Part shown: positions 1-13,800 of the stretch, piece after piece
Layout: every line of letters starts with the position of its first letter
Position numbering within the stretch: position 1 is the first letter of the stretch
Source: Callaeas wilsoni
Taxonomy: Eukaryota > Chordata > Aves > Passeriformes > Callaeidae
Reading direction: 5' to 3'
Length of the DNA stretch: 64,000 nt
NCBI GenBank assembly: GCA_013398955.1
Contig: VWPU01008522.1
Coordinates: 1 to 64,000 of the forward strand
The notes under the pieces: model-generated
The model's database searches: none
What the model was told of the DNA's origin: nothing
What the model saw: only the letters and a program-made list of their open reading frames with translations
Made by a program: the position numbers and the translations under genes

Positions 1-310
1 GGCCCGGCGGCCGCGGATGCCCCGCAGAGCCCCTTGGGTTGTCCCCGCTGTGCCGCCCCCGCACCGGGTGTCCCCGAGGTCCCAGCGCTGCCCCGGCCGT
101 GCGGCGCTCGTAGCTGCCGGCCCGTGTTCGCGCCCGGAGCTCCCGGGCCCTTCCTCGGCCGCCCTGCGGCCGCGAGCCCCCGGCGGTGCCCCGCCGGCCC
201 GGCCTGCCGTTCCCCCCTGCCCGGGCTGTTGCCTCTCGCTCAGTCGGGTTTCTGCTGTGGAACCCAAGCGGCGCCTGTCCCGCAGGGACAGGGGCGCCGA
301 TGTTTAAGGA
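1..310. promoter_or_regulatory. CpG-rich block, probable edge of the ZZZ3 promoter island
   Basis: The first ~300 bases are strongly GC-rich with many CpG dinucleotides, and composition falls abruptly to AT-rich sequence after about position 310. Vertebrate housekeeping promoters look like this, and ZZZ3 lies downstream on the same strand. I therefore infer the promoter or first non-coding exon of ZZZ3, cut off by the window start. I could not find a convincing splice donor inside it, so the first exon may end before the window. The reading frames open here (for example 34-429) are what GC-rich sequence gives by chance and match no protein I know. Confidence 0.5.
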
Positions 311-3300
311 TGCGGGGGTCCAAAAGAGAGCCGTCTAACATCCCAAGTCTGCTCTCGATGGAGGCTATGATATATGTCCCGTTATATCACAAACTTGTAA
401 AATACAGTTCTGTTTTGTCTTATATTTAGAAAAATTGTTCCAGTCGTATCCAAGTGTCCCAGCTCAGCAATATTCCCTTTGTCTCCTAATCCTGATCTCT
501 CTTAAGGGAGAGCATATGGTTCTTCTTCTTCCTTATGGTGTTTTGTATTCTGTCCCTGATTATCCAGTAACGTTGGCAGTTTTTGTAGTCTCGGAGTGTT
601 TTACTAATCTGGTTCTAGGCTAACACGTAACAGAGACTAAATTTTTATAAAAGAATACGTTCTTGAGGCTTTGACGTTCCAGATTTTATTTTGTGAATAT
701 GTTTCCATTTATTATTAAAAAACTGTAGTAGTTCTTCCATGGTTGTACATATATTTGCATGTTTTCCGTTGATATTGTCATTATGCTGTACTAATCACTA
801 TGTAGTGATTGTTTACTGAGGCTTTTAAGTGAAGCTCTGCGTGTACCCTGTATTTTACATTAAATACTGACTTGTGCAACCTTTTAAGAACATGCTTTTC
901 GGGTGTATTTCTAACCTGTGGTTAGATACTAGCTTCCTGTTCTAGCTGCTCCAAGGACTGGTGATCTAGTAGGGACTGGTAGGTTTGGGATTAGCAAAAT
1001 GTGATTCTTTATGTAAGCAAGTGTAACTTTTCAGAAAAGAAGTTGACAAGGTACTGTTGTGGTTTGTTTTCAAGCTTCTTTTAATCTTGCTGTACTGTCT
1101 TTTGGATTAGTAATAGTAATATTTGTTTGATCAGAAGTGGAAAAAAGTGTAATTGAAAAAAACATTGTGTTAAACAGCAGGGGAGAAAAATGCATCTCTT
1201 TAAAGAGTGGATGGGAAAATGTTCAAACAAATAGCTATCAGGTAAAAATTTTCACTCAACTGAAGAAACTTCCCATTGCCTTAAAAGGGCTTAGCAGTTA
1301 AGTTAGTTTGACATGTCATTGACATGTCTAGCAAGTCATTAAGAACCTTAGCAACTTTGGTTTCAGGCTTTTTCCAGCACTGTCATGTTTGTTTCATAAA
1401 AAATTCTATGCCTTGAATTTACAGGCTTGAATTTAAAGGCTTTTTGTGAAGGAGTGTTACGCAGTGCAACTTGGGTGTGTCAGTAAGGAGCAGCAATGAA
1501 TGACCTTACATTGAAATACTGCTGGTAATTTATGTTTCTGGTTGTTTAGTCTGTCATAGGTAGTTGTTGCAATTCTCAGTTGTACCACTGTTAAATGAAA
1601 TCATTTGTCCTTTGCCTTGCATACTGCCAGTGTATAATTACTAAGAGAAAAGGCTGTATCAAATAGCTTAGTTATTGAGATATTTAGTGATGGAGTCCAA
1701 TCATATGTCTTGTCTCATCATTTTTAACATTTCTGGGAAAAGAGAAATAGTGAATAGGATTCTTTGGCTCAGTGTTATTATGGATTTAATGTGCAAAAAT
1801 AACTAGATCTTTATTTCACAGAATTTGGAAGTGTATCCTAATAAGGGCTTTTGTTCCACAGCTGAACAGCATGTGACTGCTCTGATGTTTATCAGTGTTT
1901 CTAACATACTTGTGTAGTGAGATTACGTAGTGAGATATGCTGTTCATAGTCTCATACAGAATGAAGGCTTTACACTCCCAGTATTTCCAGGAGACTTAAA
2001 GTTTTTGTGGGGTTTGGTTGGCTGGGGTTTTTTGGTCCATTTGTCTGTATCTGGTTCTTTCAGATCATTTTAGGTACTTAGGTTGACTTCTGGTCAATGA
2101 TAGTTGTGCGGTTGATACAAAGTGGAAAGACTTGTACTCTGCTCTTGTACATGAGGGAAATAAGAAATGTGTTTCTTAACATTCCTGAAAGTACTGGGGA
2201 AGCTGGAACAGAAGTCTTTGCAGTCTGCCCTGCTTCCAGTTGAGCTTTTTTTCTTGTTTTGTTTTTCTTCTTTTAAATTACCTTTCACATTTCCAAACCC
2301 CTCTTTATGATGTCTAGGGCTAATCTATTGAGGTTTGCTTTGTTTTGGTTTTCCCAAAAGCAGAAGTCTTTGCATTGTGTGGGAGCTGATGATACAGGTC
2401 TCTCTGGTCATAAGGAACCAGATTTGCAAGAGAGAATTTATTCTTCAAGTATTTGGCACTGACATCCGTAGATACAGATTGCACTCACAGTTCTAGAAAA
2501 GCAGTACTGTAGGACCTATTGTTCCCTTTCTCTCAGGTTGATTTAAAACCACTTGGATTATTCCAGACAGATATTTGTAGACCTTGTCCTTAAAAACCTT
2601 GAAGAAGAAAAATTCTGCCACTTCTGTAGGCGGGAGTGAAGTTGGAGAAATGGAGAAACTTTCTCACTTCTGTAGTGAGGGGTTTTTTTTTAGTTTCCAA
2701 ATTAAGTGTTCTTTGCTGGAAATCAAGCTGCTGCTGCTAAGAATTTGCTCCTGGTAAACTTTACTCTAACACTTAAGGGTATATTGTTCCAGTTTTAAGA
2801 ACACCGTAAATATGGGTTTTGGTTGAAAAACTGCTGTGGTTGTAGAAGAACCATCATGGTAGTTTCAGTTTTCTGAAAACCTTCCTTCTGTTTAAGTAAC
2901 TCTAAAAGACACTTCAGAAATGTAGAGCTGAACATTACATGGTGTGTTCTTATTGGACACTTGTGTTTCAAACAAGAAGACCTTTAAAAACATTCCCTTA
3001 TGGAGTGCAGCTTTGTAATCAAAGTACTTGGGTTTTGTAGTGTAGTAGGTTGATGATTTATATGGTTTGTGTTCAGAATTTGAGTATTAGTTAACAGTTT
3101 GCATTTAGTTACTTTCCCTTATACAGGCAATCGGTTGTATCTTCAGTCCAAAAGCTTAGTAGCTTAACTTACAATAACTGTTCTTTAAAGTTACTTCAGT
3201 ATTTTGATGCTTACAATGAATTCAGTTAAACACAGAAATACAGAAAGCTCAGCGAGTCCAATCCCCTGCCCTTTGGAAGCGTGGTGAGATCATTCATTCC

Positions 3301-4734
3301 CTCTGATGGCAGAGTTCCTCATTGTGTTGCTCATTTCAGCAGCTCCATCACCCACCCCACAGTTAAAGTTTTACCTGATGCTCAATTTAAATATTTTTGC
3401 TTTGCATAGAGCTGACTGCTTTGTCTCATGTTGCTTCAGAAAGGAGTTGATTCTCCGTGTAGCAGTGTTTTAGATTGCTATTAGTTGCTCTCCAGTTTTT
3501 CTGGTCTTTTGAACTTCATCACAGGACATAGGAATATGAATGTTGGCAAGACAGACAATTTGATTGTCCGTGATTTTGAAGATGTTTTTAGTAGTTCATA
3601 TTTAAATACAATGTTTAAACACAAATATTTGTTTTGATTGGGGGTGCACATGTGCCTGACAAAGTATCAGTAAGAAGTGTAAAAGCTAATCTTTATAGGT
3701 TAGTATATGTTAGTAGTTGAGAAGTGGGATTTTAACAGTCTCTTGTCTTAAGAAGTAGCTGGGGTTTTTTTGCCTAAAAAGGATGATTCTAACTTTGTTT
3801 AAAACACTTCAGTCAGAAAATTTGAAAGTCAGAAAGGAAAGGAGTGTTCCTGAGAGTTTACCTGTTGGTACATAAATTATAACATCCTGCTTTTTGTTGA
3901 TGTTTTTGTTTTATTGGCATACATATATGTACATGAGGTCTGAATTTTTCAGAGCTAGTGGTGCAGGCTTTTTTGTGTGAATTGAAGTATCTCTGAAGTA
4001 CCTCGAGGAAGGAAAAACAGGGAGATAGCCCAAATTGCAAATCAGAGGAGTTATGCAACTGGGTTACTGTGCCACACAGAAATGAATTAAAGAGGGACGA
4101 GAGTGACAGAGCCTCCCCTGTATGTTTGTGTTTGACACAGACTCTGCCTGTGCAGTAGTGTTATCTCCACAGCCAAGGAATCTACAAACACCAAAGATAG
4201 ATACTGTCGCAGAAGATTTGCTGTGCTACTTAATTACTTAGTAAATAAATGCTTTAAGAACATTTCAGATTGAAGGCATGGATGTGTCTTGTGGAGGTGT
4301 ATTTTCTGAATTTATTCCTGTTTATTTTTTCATTTTGTCACCTAGGTGATAGAACAAAGGAGATTTACTAATTGCCTGGACAGAACAAATCTGGGAGGGA
4401 ATACAAGCATTAGAGGGGGAAATAGTCTTGGAAAACTGGATGAATGACCTGAACTGTATGGGATGCAGTTCAGTAAGGAGAAATACAAAGTAGTTTGGGT
4501 AGAAATAATAAATTTAAATATGAGAAACACTTGGCTGGGTGACAGTTCTGTAAATAAGCAGCTGTATCACAAAACGAACACAGTGGAGTCATGACAATTC
4601 TGTGAAAACCCAGGAGTCTTACTGGGATTTATGAACAGAAATGTTGTTATGTGTGAGGGGGAAGTGGCTGTGCAGTGCTCAGTGTAAGGCCTCGGATAAT
4701 GCAGTGTCTCTGTTCTTGTCACTCTGCTTCAAAC
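311..4734 (+). other. AT-rich non-coding stretch, probable ZZZ3 5' intron
   Basis: No coding exon, RNA gene or clear repeat was recognised. Open frames are short, lack a recognisable protein and are interrupted by T-rich and A-rich runs. It is read as intron only because it lies between a CpG-rich block and the ZZZ3 exons on the same strand. Confidence 0.4.
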
Positions 4735-5110
4735 AGATTTGAACCAGCTGAGAGTATTTAGAGGAGAGTTGCAATGATGACCTATAAGGAAGGACTGAAG
4801 GAATTGTGCTTGTTTAGGCTTTAGCAGAGGTGGGGAGACATAATAATAGGCTTCAATTATGGTAAAGTTTTCAACAGAGAATAATGTAATAAACTGTTAT
4901 CTCTAGGTGGAATAAGAAATAATCGTCCTAAAGAGCAGAAAAGGAGATTTTGATGTCAGGAAAAACTTTCCAGCTCCAGGAAAGATTATCTACCCAGGAT
5001 AGATAATCACAGGGTTATATACCTAAAGGAAGTAATGGGATATCTGTTGCTGAAAGTGCTCTAGAAAAGGTTGAATAACCTCCTTTTAGAGGTGATTGAG
5101 GTGTAGTTTT
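4735..5110 (+). repeat. Decayed CR1-type LINE fragment
   Basis: The stretch follows the order of the CR1 3' region. It has a piece like the 'GAAGGACTGAAGGAATTG...CTTGTTTAGGCTTTAGCAGAGG' section (here about 4786-4829). Next come the 'aggagattttgatgtcaggaaaaactttcc' type segment near 4938-4970 and a tail resembling the 'gaggttgtggaatctcc' section. It is heavily diverged and has no intact 3' octamer tail, so it is an old copy. Family assignment is from memory of the consensus, not from a search. Confidence 0.55.
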
Positions 5111-8100
5111 CTGTCCTTGGCATAGGAGGTAGAATGACTTTTTAGCATTAGATCTCTCCTCATTTTTAGATTTTTGTAATATTGCTGGGCATGATTTAAA
5201 AAAATAAAACAACAAAAGAACATGGTGGAGAAAAAAGTTAGTGATGTAAAGTTGTAAGGTATAGTAAAAAAAAATCAAATATATTCATTAAAGGGTTTTT
5301 ACCAATTATTTAAAACCATCTGTAATGTAATATCGAAGATAACTTTAATAGAGTGCTCATTGTAGATTTAGCAACTTTGACTTGCCTTCATGTGGTTTTG
5401 GTGATCCAAAAGAAAGAAACTGAGCTAGTCAAAGTCTTTCAGAGGACTTCGTTCAAGAGAAGCAAAGCTCAGAAGATAAATTCTAATGAGCCAGGGAGTC
5501 AGGCGCATTCCAGGCTCTGAAATAGAGCACCCCATGCAACTTCACCTTCTCTCTGTAAAGTAGAGATTACAGTTCATATCTGAGACATGTATTTTGAGGG
5601 TTAATCACCACTGATAAAGTCTTAAGGTTCCTGAAGAGGTTGTTAGAGAAATGTATTGTTATTTAAAATCAGTTTGTGTTCCATATATTAGGAATAGATT
5701 TTTGTATTTTATGCCCATTGCTATGTAATAGCAGTATAAATAAGCTTGAACAGAAATGTATCCTGTCTATTACATATACTAGTTTTATACAAAATTTCTC
5801 CTTTGGGACTCCTGGGTGATTTAAAAATATTTGATTAAACTGGAAGAGCTAACCTTGACACGAATGAGTTGTTAAAGCTTTTTAGAGTTGAAAGTACTGA
5901 ACAATTTGATAGAACTGTTTTGAACCAAATTCAGTTTAATGCCTTATTCTGCCTTTTTTCCATTCCAAATCAACTGCCTACATCCCATGTGACCTTGTTC
6001 AAGCATTTTTGATTTTTGAAATTTGACAAAGCTGCCTCAGGGTTAAGGGCAAGTGAAGGATAGGCTTTGTGTCACATATGTCTGTGCTCTGGAATTAGGA
6101 AAAGGGTTAAAGTGAAGCAAATGTTGTCACATTCCCAACAATTTAAAGAGTGTAGAGGATTTACATAATATGATGCTTTCAATCTATTATAGCCTAATTG
6201 TAATTAGACTTTTAGTACATTTTTCCATCTCACCAATTATATGGATTAAACTTTGTGTACTTTCACTTCACAGGCTATAAGCATTATCTTTGTTACAATT
6301 GATGGGAAATTGTGACTAAACCATGGAGAAACAAAGTGTCGGTAACTGACAGGGCACTGGGTTTAGATCCTGGTGTAGCGTTTGCTTACATAAACCTGGA
6401 AATCAGTAAAGGAAGAAGGCAAACACTATTCACCATATTAGACTGATGTCAGAAAAGGAATTTGTTCCCTTTCTCAAATGGTTTAAGTCTTCCAGGGATT
6501 TTCCTTCTATGTATCGCTGCAGTACAGAGGCGTTTTTGTAGCCTGTATTATAAAGGCAGCATGGTAGCTCATGTACTAAGGGCACAAAGGCTTAAGGCTT
6601 AGGCAGAGACAGATGCACCTATTCCCTAAGCTCCACCTGAAGAGCTGAAACTGAGATGCAGTTGTCAGACAGAACTGTCTGGAAAAGGCTGCTTTAAGCT
6701 GGAGTTGGAAGCAGCAGTTCCTGCAGAGTTGACTGGAGCAGTGTACAGGTGGTGACTGACTGAAGACTTGGAGTAGAAAGCTGTCAGCATTTCAACAGAT
6801 GCTGTGGTTTCTTTGCTTTGGGTTATTTTCCTATTTCCAATGTAAAAAAAAAATGGCAACTTCAAAAATTGTATCTTATTAATTATTTTAAGATTAGAAT
6901 ATATTGGTACATGTTTTCTTTTCCACTCACTACCTTCTTTACATTTACTTGTACTTTCTATGTACATGTCTCTAAAAGTCAGAGTATAAGTAGCAGCAAG
7001 TTTTACTTGTTAGGGATACATGGTTGTATTGCTTTTGTTAGTAACTAATCTCTCTAATTGTCACTTGAAAAGATTTGACAATATTTCTATGCCTTGCTAT
7101 GCTGCCAGCACTGTTCTTTGGGGATTTCCTTAAAAGCTAGACTTCAAGAAAAAGAAAGCTAGCTAGATGTTCTCAGGTCTTTTCAATCCTCACTTGTCAA
7201 CATTTCTGGTTTTGTTTGGTTCAGGTCTGTTTCTTTATTTAGCCTTGGGAAAATAGGCAAAGTGAGAAGCCACTATAGCTTATGTTTTTTTTTTTTTTTT
7301 ATTTTTAGCTGGTGTTTTATTTTCAGCGGAATCGTGATGTTTATTACATCAGTTTTCTGGAAATTCTGCTATAATCATTGCATTCTAAAAAAGGCGGAAA
7401 GGCTCAAAAAATCTTTATTCACAGTATCATTGTAGAGGCTGCTATAGTGCAATTACTTTTCATATGTGCGTGGATAGTTTTAAATACATCTATGAGGAAG
7501 TGGTTTCTAACAGAACAAAGTGTAGTTACATAATTTCTCTTAAGTGAGGTCCGGTGAGAATTTTTCTGGATCATAGGAATTCAGTGATCCTTTGTTAAGA
7601 GGATTCCTAAAATACTTCAGATGAAAAAGGTTCTTCACATATCTGCCATCTGACAGCCAGTGCTGAAAAGGACAATGAGAAACATTCACTCCTTATATGA
7701 TGTCCTAGTGCAGATAAAGCTTCCCACACCTCTCCCATCCCAAAGTGAAGTCTGTCTTTTTCAGGTTTCTTGACATGTATTTTGGAGGTCTGAATTGTTG
7801 AAGCAAAGTGAATTTTGCAAATCCTTGAGAATTCTCTATACTTTATTCTCATAAACGGATTCCTTTTTGGAGTACAGTTTGCTGTCAGGACCATTGAGAT
7901 GATACAAGTGTACAGGAACAGATTTGTTGTTGTGAAGATCTAGACAGGCAGTCTTTTGTTGTTGTTCTATGACTGTACCTCAAAAAAACCCCTCACACCA
8001 ACAATACAGGTAACGAATTTCTTGTTAATATTGATGAATTTCAGTTACATCTCTCATGATCTGAAAATATCTCTGGTTAATTACAGCCCAGAAGCAGTTT

Positions 8101-10689
8101 TATTGGAAATTCACGTGTTACATGAAGGGTAATTTTTGCTTTCAGTCAGAATTCTGAATATAGAGAGGGAATGTTTTGCCTCTCTTTCGGGTTCTGGAGG
8201 TAAAGGCAGGCCAGTTACTGTCACTTTATCCAGTGTGACTCATGTCTCGTTGATTTTCCACTTGAGAGGTAACTCTGGTGATCAGACCTTTGTGTCCTGC
8301 TTTTAGGGTGTATCTCATAATTGAATTAGTTGTAGCTATATCAGCTACCCTTTAAAAAAACTTTTTAGGTTGTTGTATGTCTGCATTTACTTGGCCAAAG
8401 AAATTCCTTCAAAGAAACCACCCAAAAAGTCAGGAGACTGTGAGAAATATGAGAGCTCTGGAGAAGCTTACTGTATAATATTCTTGGTACCATTTTCAGT
8501 TTTGATTCATGTGTCACTACAGCTTTGTTATATGACTTGCACCAAATAATCATGTGGACGTTTCTTCTCATCCTGTCTGTTCTGTCAGCAGGCCTGATTT
8601 GCAGACGTGGCATGTGCTCCAGTTTAAGTTCTGTTTGCTTCTCTTCCTTTAAATGTGCCCTTCCTTTGTGTGGGCTGTAGTATGGCTTCCCTGGGTGGTT
8701 CACTCCTGCAACTGCCTTGAAAGGAAAGTTTGCTTTTCTAGTACTTAGAAATTAGCTTCTGTTGAAGTGTGGACAGGTGTTGCTTTTTTGACCTTCACTG
8801 ACCATATTTTCCGTGATGAGATGTCAAAAGGAGCCCTGGGCTTTGTATCAGTAACAAATAATACAGAAAATTTGCAGGGTTTTTTTTTCCCTCAGATGCC
8901 TCTTTTTGTGCCTCAGATTCTATTAGTGAAGACTTGCATCAGCTGGATTTCAGTTAAGTTTTCAATAGAATTTTAACGGCTTTATATTAAAGTGAACAGT
9001 GAACCAGAATGAAAATAAAGTAAAACATGATGCTATAACCTCTGCTGTGTGGAAACAGACATGAAGACTGTTTCCCCAGCGTTCACAATTCCAGAATAAT
9101 ACAGGTTATAGCTGGGCAATACAGATAGATGGAAACAATAACATGCTGGAATTAGTTCCTGTGCATCAGTTAGAAAATATTTTTATCCTCAGCATGGAAG
9201 TTTAGAGTTCCAAGATAAGAGAAGTAACTGTGCTACTTAGGCTTACAAAGCATAAGGGAGAGCCTGAGAGAAGGGCTTCACATTACAGCAAACCTGATCC
9301 AAGGACTGTCTGTCACCAAAATGCAAAGTCGTGGGCCCTGTTTTCCACTGGCACCTGTGCTCATTTCACCATTACGGTGAGCCTGTCTAGGAAGCTAAAC
9401 CAGAAGAAAAATGACTCTTTTGTACGGACTTGTGCTTTCTAAATCAGCTCACTGTAAGGTGGGATTGAATACAAAACCAAATACATGGGAAAAATAGGGA
9501 TGATGTGCCTGAGAGTTACAGGGGAGTGGGATTTGCTCCTGATTGTAGATTAAATCACTTAATGGTAGATGAAACCCCACCTGGGAAGTCTTGTTGCAAA
9601 ATTAAAGAGAGAATGGTTGAAGGCTCAGCAGCCTGTGAATCTACCCTGTTGGTAAAGGAGTGGGACTGTAGATGGGCGTGGCTTTGAGTGCTGTGATGGG
9701 AAGGTGGTGTCTTGGACAAAACAATAAAGAAGGAAATACTCTTTTGGGAAGTATTTGAAAGGATGTAATTGAGTAGGGGCAGAGAAAAGAGCGCTGCAGT
9801 AGTTCAGATGCAAAATGACGAGATCCTGACTAGAGTTACCCACTTGGAGTGACAGTGAAAACGTTTGGATGTCAAGCCAGCTGCTGAAGGAGGGTCCAGT
9901 CTCTAAAAAAGCTGTTTGCTATTTTTGTAACCTTTGTTGTCACTGAATGGGTAACCTTTGACATAGGCCCCTGGACTCGCCAACATATTTTTAATTATGA
10001 TTCTGTTACCTCATACATGTATTTACCTTTTTATTTCCTTAATGGCTGTTTAATTACACATACATTGCAGAGTTGTTCCTTTCTTACCACTTAGAGCCAA
10101 TAAAAAAAAAGTTTTAATGTTTTTGTCAATGGAGCAAGGATAATCCAAACTGTGTGCATGCAGAACTCAGGAAGCAGCGCCCACCTTAGCTAGTATGTGA
10201 TTTAAGAGGGGCATTTTAAGTCAAAACAGGCAGATGTTTAGAAGATGGTCATTTCAATTTTGATAAATAGTAATATTTCAATAAAATTATTTCAGTGATT
10301 GCAGAAAAAAACCCCTCCTCTAGTCTGATGAGGATACAAATCTGATGACTCTTTATTTCACCACTATCTTGAGTCAGAAGGATCTCACAAAACTGAGCAA
10401 ATGGGTATTAAAATAGAAACTCATTGTCAGTAATGTGAAGTAATGCATAAGAATAAAAGAGCTTTATGCAAAAAAACCCAACCCTAAGTTGAAATCAGCT
10501 ATTAGTGCTCAGGAAAGTCTTCTGATAGACATTTCTGTAAAGCCATCAACTCAGTTTTCACTAGGTGTCAAAAAAAGTAAATAGAGTTGAGTATTAATAG
10601 AAAGGGGTCATGAAATAAAATATTAACTATTCTGTGGTAAAAATCTATGACATACATAGGCCATGCTTTGAATATGATTATCCCACACT
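5111..10689 (+). other. AT-rich non-coding stretch, probable ZZZ3 5' intron
   Basis: No exon or RNA gene was recognised. It contains a 16-base T run at 7285-7300. Small open frames on both strands (for example 7607-7894 and 8365-8703 on the - strand) match nothing familiar. Confidence 0.4.
7285..7300. repeat. Poly(T) run
   Basis: Sixteen consecutive T, followed by ATTTTTAG. It could be the reversed A-tail of an old retroposed copy, but no matching body was recognised beside it. Confidence 0.8.
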
Positions 10690-10800
10690 GATCTGTCTGC
10701 TAGACTTAGTACAGAAAAGGGCAACAAGAATAATCAAAATTTGGGATAGCTTCTTTATGCAGAACACCAAGGAGATAAACCAGATAAAGTGACCACTGAT
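10690..10800 (+). repeat. Possible short CR1 fragment
   Basis: The piece 'acagaaaagggcaacaagaa' (10,712-10,731), followed by 'taatcaaaatttgggatagc', resembles the CR1 stretch usually reading 'agagaagggcaacaaaaatg att...'. It is short, with no recognisable continuation on either side, so the call is tentative. Confidence 0.4.
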
Positions 10801-13800
10801 TCTAGGATCTTACAGCAAAGGTATGTCCTCAGATACTGTAGCACTTAATTTTTAAAGGTATGAGAGTTTTATGTAGAGTTTTTCTTTCCTACTGTTATCA
10901 AGGAAGGAATGTGTTTAATTGCTTATTGCCCTAGGAGAGATAATATATCACTGAGTTGTGAGGGCTTTGTATGTTCAAGATACAGCAAAGGCTGCCTTGG
11001 AGATACATTCTTACTGTATTTATTTTTCTTCTTTTATGGCTACAGCATTGTGCTGTGAGTAACGCAGTTGTTCACAGCTGAATAATTTCGTATTTTTGAC
11101 AGAAATTTTAGATGTTCTCCAAGATAACTGGCAATCAGGGTTGGGGTTATTTTCTATAATATTTTTTAAAAAGTTAAGCAGTTTTGTGGATGGTATATAA
11201 ACTATATTTGTCAAGTTAATCCTTACTTAATATTTCGTGTCAGCTCTTTAGAGGTACTAAGTAAGGAATAAGCACAGCACTTGTTTTGATATAGTGCCGT
11301 TAAATTCCTTCGAATACTTTTTTAAAACTGTGCCTTAGAAAGAGCCAGTAAAGCTTTTTTAGGACATCGCTGGCAAACTGTAAGTGATGTATTATTAAAA
11401 AGAACTCTCTCATATAAAGTCTTCTGCTTGATATCTTTACTCTAAAAATATAAATGTGCAAAAGTGAACCGTTGTGATTTCTAACTTTGTAACTGCTTTT
11501 ATTGATTATTTTCAAATTCATACTCTGAAGATTCCAAGCTGTATCTGTGGCATATTCAGAAAGCTACTGGACATACTGGTTTTGGTCTTGTAAGACATAA
11601 GCATTTGGAGCAATCATATCTCTGTAGCTGAATGTTTCGGAGGGATAAAGTAGGAAAAAAGTCAATTTTGTATTGTATTTGTGTAAGTCAGTATCTAAGC
11701 CCATAGTAAATAATGTAACCGTTTAGTCTGAGCTTTATCTAATTTCTCCTAATGAGAAGTTTCTAAGGGTGTTGTCATTTGATACAGTATGTGAGCAATC
11801 CTGGAGTGCAGCTCAGAGACAAAGCAAGAACTTAACTGCAAGTGCAGGTTTTTTACTGCTGTGGTGGGTTGGCCATTTAGGGAAGTGTCTGAACCCTGGC
11901 AATCTGCTCCTGTTTGCTCAGGATAGGTATGGAAACTACATAATTCACACTCGCTGACCCACCTTCTGGCAGCTTCTTCCTGCTTCCTGAATCTGTCATA
12001 AAATGTGCTGAAGGTAGATGGTATCTCTTTTTTTTCCTTTGTTCTTTTGCTTCAAGAAATTCTCTAGTGGCTGAACCTGGAACTTGAATAGCCTTTTAAT
12101 GTTTCTTCAGTCCTTTAACCCGATGTTCCAGGATAATTGCAAGGAATGGTAAAATGAGCGTCTCCTTTTTATTTATGGAAATAGATACTATCGAGAATTT
12201 TAGATACCATAACCAGACCTGTATTTTTCTATAAAAGCTTAAATGTTCTAGTTGCTATTCTACTAAAATGTGGTCAGAGTTTGCCCTGAATTGTTGAATT
12301 AATAAATGATGAAGTATAAAATTCATTCAATCATTAAATACTACTGTAGTCATGAACCCTGTTGTCTTGACATAAAAGAGGAAAGTCAAATCTGTGAGAA
12401 ATTACTTCAGTTTCAGAAAATTAAAATGAGAAAAGGCAATATGCTGTTTAAAGCCTTGAAGTTCCATGTGTTTTATTAGGTTAGATACAGCTGCAAACAT
12501 ACACCTTTGTTACTAGTGCTGAGTATACATATTTGCAACATCTGTGACATTACAGTTGCAAAGGCATGCTTTATGCACATAGTAGCTTTGCATCATTGAT
12601 AATAGCACGAGTTTTTGGGGTTTTTTTATCCCTGAGAAAATGTATCTAGACAAAGTCAGAAAAACTGAAGTAGAAGGGGGAGCTCTGAGTAAAAGACAAA
12701 AAATTTATTCTGCCAATAAAAAAGACAAAGCAAAAGATAAAAAAGCCAATTAAAGACAAAATGGAGAAAGAGTTAAAATGAAGTTGCTGTGAGAGTTGCA
12801 TTGGGTATCTAACCTTGCCTTTTCTTTTTTTGCCAGGTCTTTATACCCATTTGTAAAAAAGGAAAATACAGAATTCTCTTTTTACTAAAGCATCAGTGGG
12901 ATAGCCTGAATTCCAAAAAATTTATGGGAGCTCAAGGGAAGACAGGGAAAATTCATAGAAGAGAAATTCACTGAAGTTTAGAAAATAGATAGAAATCACA
13001 TATGACTTAGGAGAACTCTGAGCTAAAAATATTTGGAAGCTATAATGGTATTATACACAGCAGCTCTTGCCTAACCATCTGCTTATCGCGGCTGTTGGCG
13101 ACAGAGTACTGACTGCAGAGACGTGTGGCTTTGCTCTTTGTGAGAAAAGAGGCTTGAAGTTAATAACGCTGAGCATAATTGATTTGCATTTAAATTTAAT
13201 GAGGAAGAAGTTTTGAAAGTGAATAGTCAATTAACATGCAAAGGGAATCAAGTGTCTCTGTGCATAGGTGACAGATATGCTCACGTGCTTAGGCAGTAAT
13301 AAGTACGTCCCTTTTGCTCTGTAAATGTAGTGCAACATCTCAATATCGAGAGAGATCTTTACAAAGTCCTTGATAAAGTATTCAGCTGGTGGGACGGGGT
13401 AATAGAATCAGAATGAATTTTCCACTTCATAGGCAGTCTTTCATTTTATACTTGAACAGTGAGCATAGTTTTGAAAGTAAATTGTCTCATGTAGTTGCAA
13501 GAAATCGTAAACTGAGTGTTGCAAAACAAAACCTTGAAGAACAATGAATTCAAAGCAGAATATCTGGGTATTCCTTACATCACAAAGTCGAATAAAGGAA
13601 GCCAAAAGAAAGGCATATGTAGGGTAAACTGTAGCTGTATTTCAGCAGTGTGTTGACAGGTTAATGGTAGGTTTAGAGTAACAGTGTAAAGTCTTAGAAA
13701 TGCTTTGAAATGCATTTTAAATCTGTACAGTATGTATATTTAGGACGTTAATGAGATACCTGGAGAGGAAACAGCTGATGCGTAGTGGTCCCGTATGGAA

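Noticed and set aside
34..429. 131-codon + strand frame in the CpG-rich start
   Set aside because: Composition follows the GC-rich DNA, there is no recognisable product, and it runs out of the island into AT-rich sequence.
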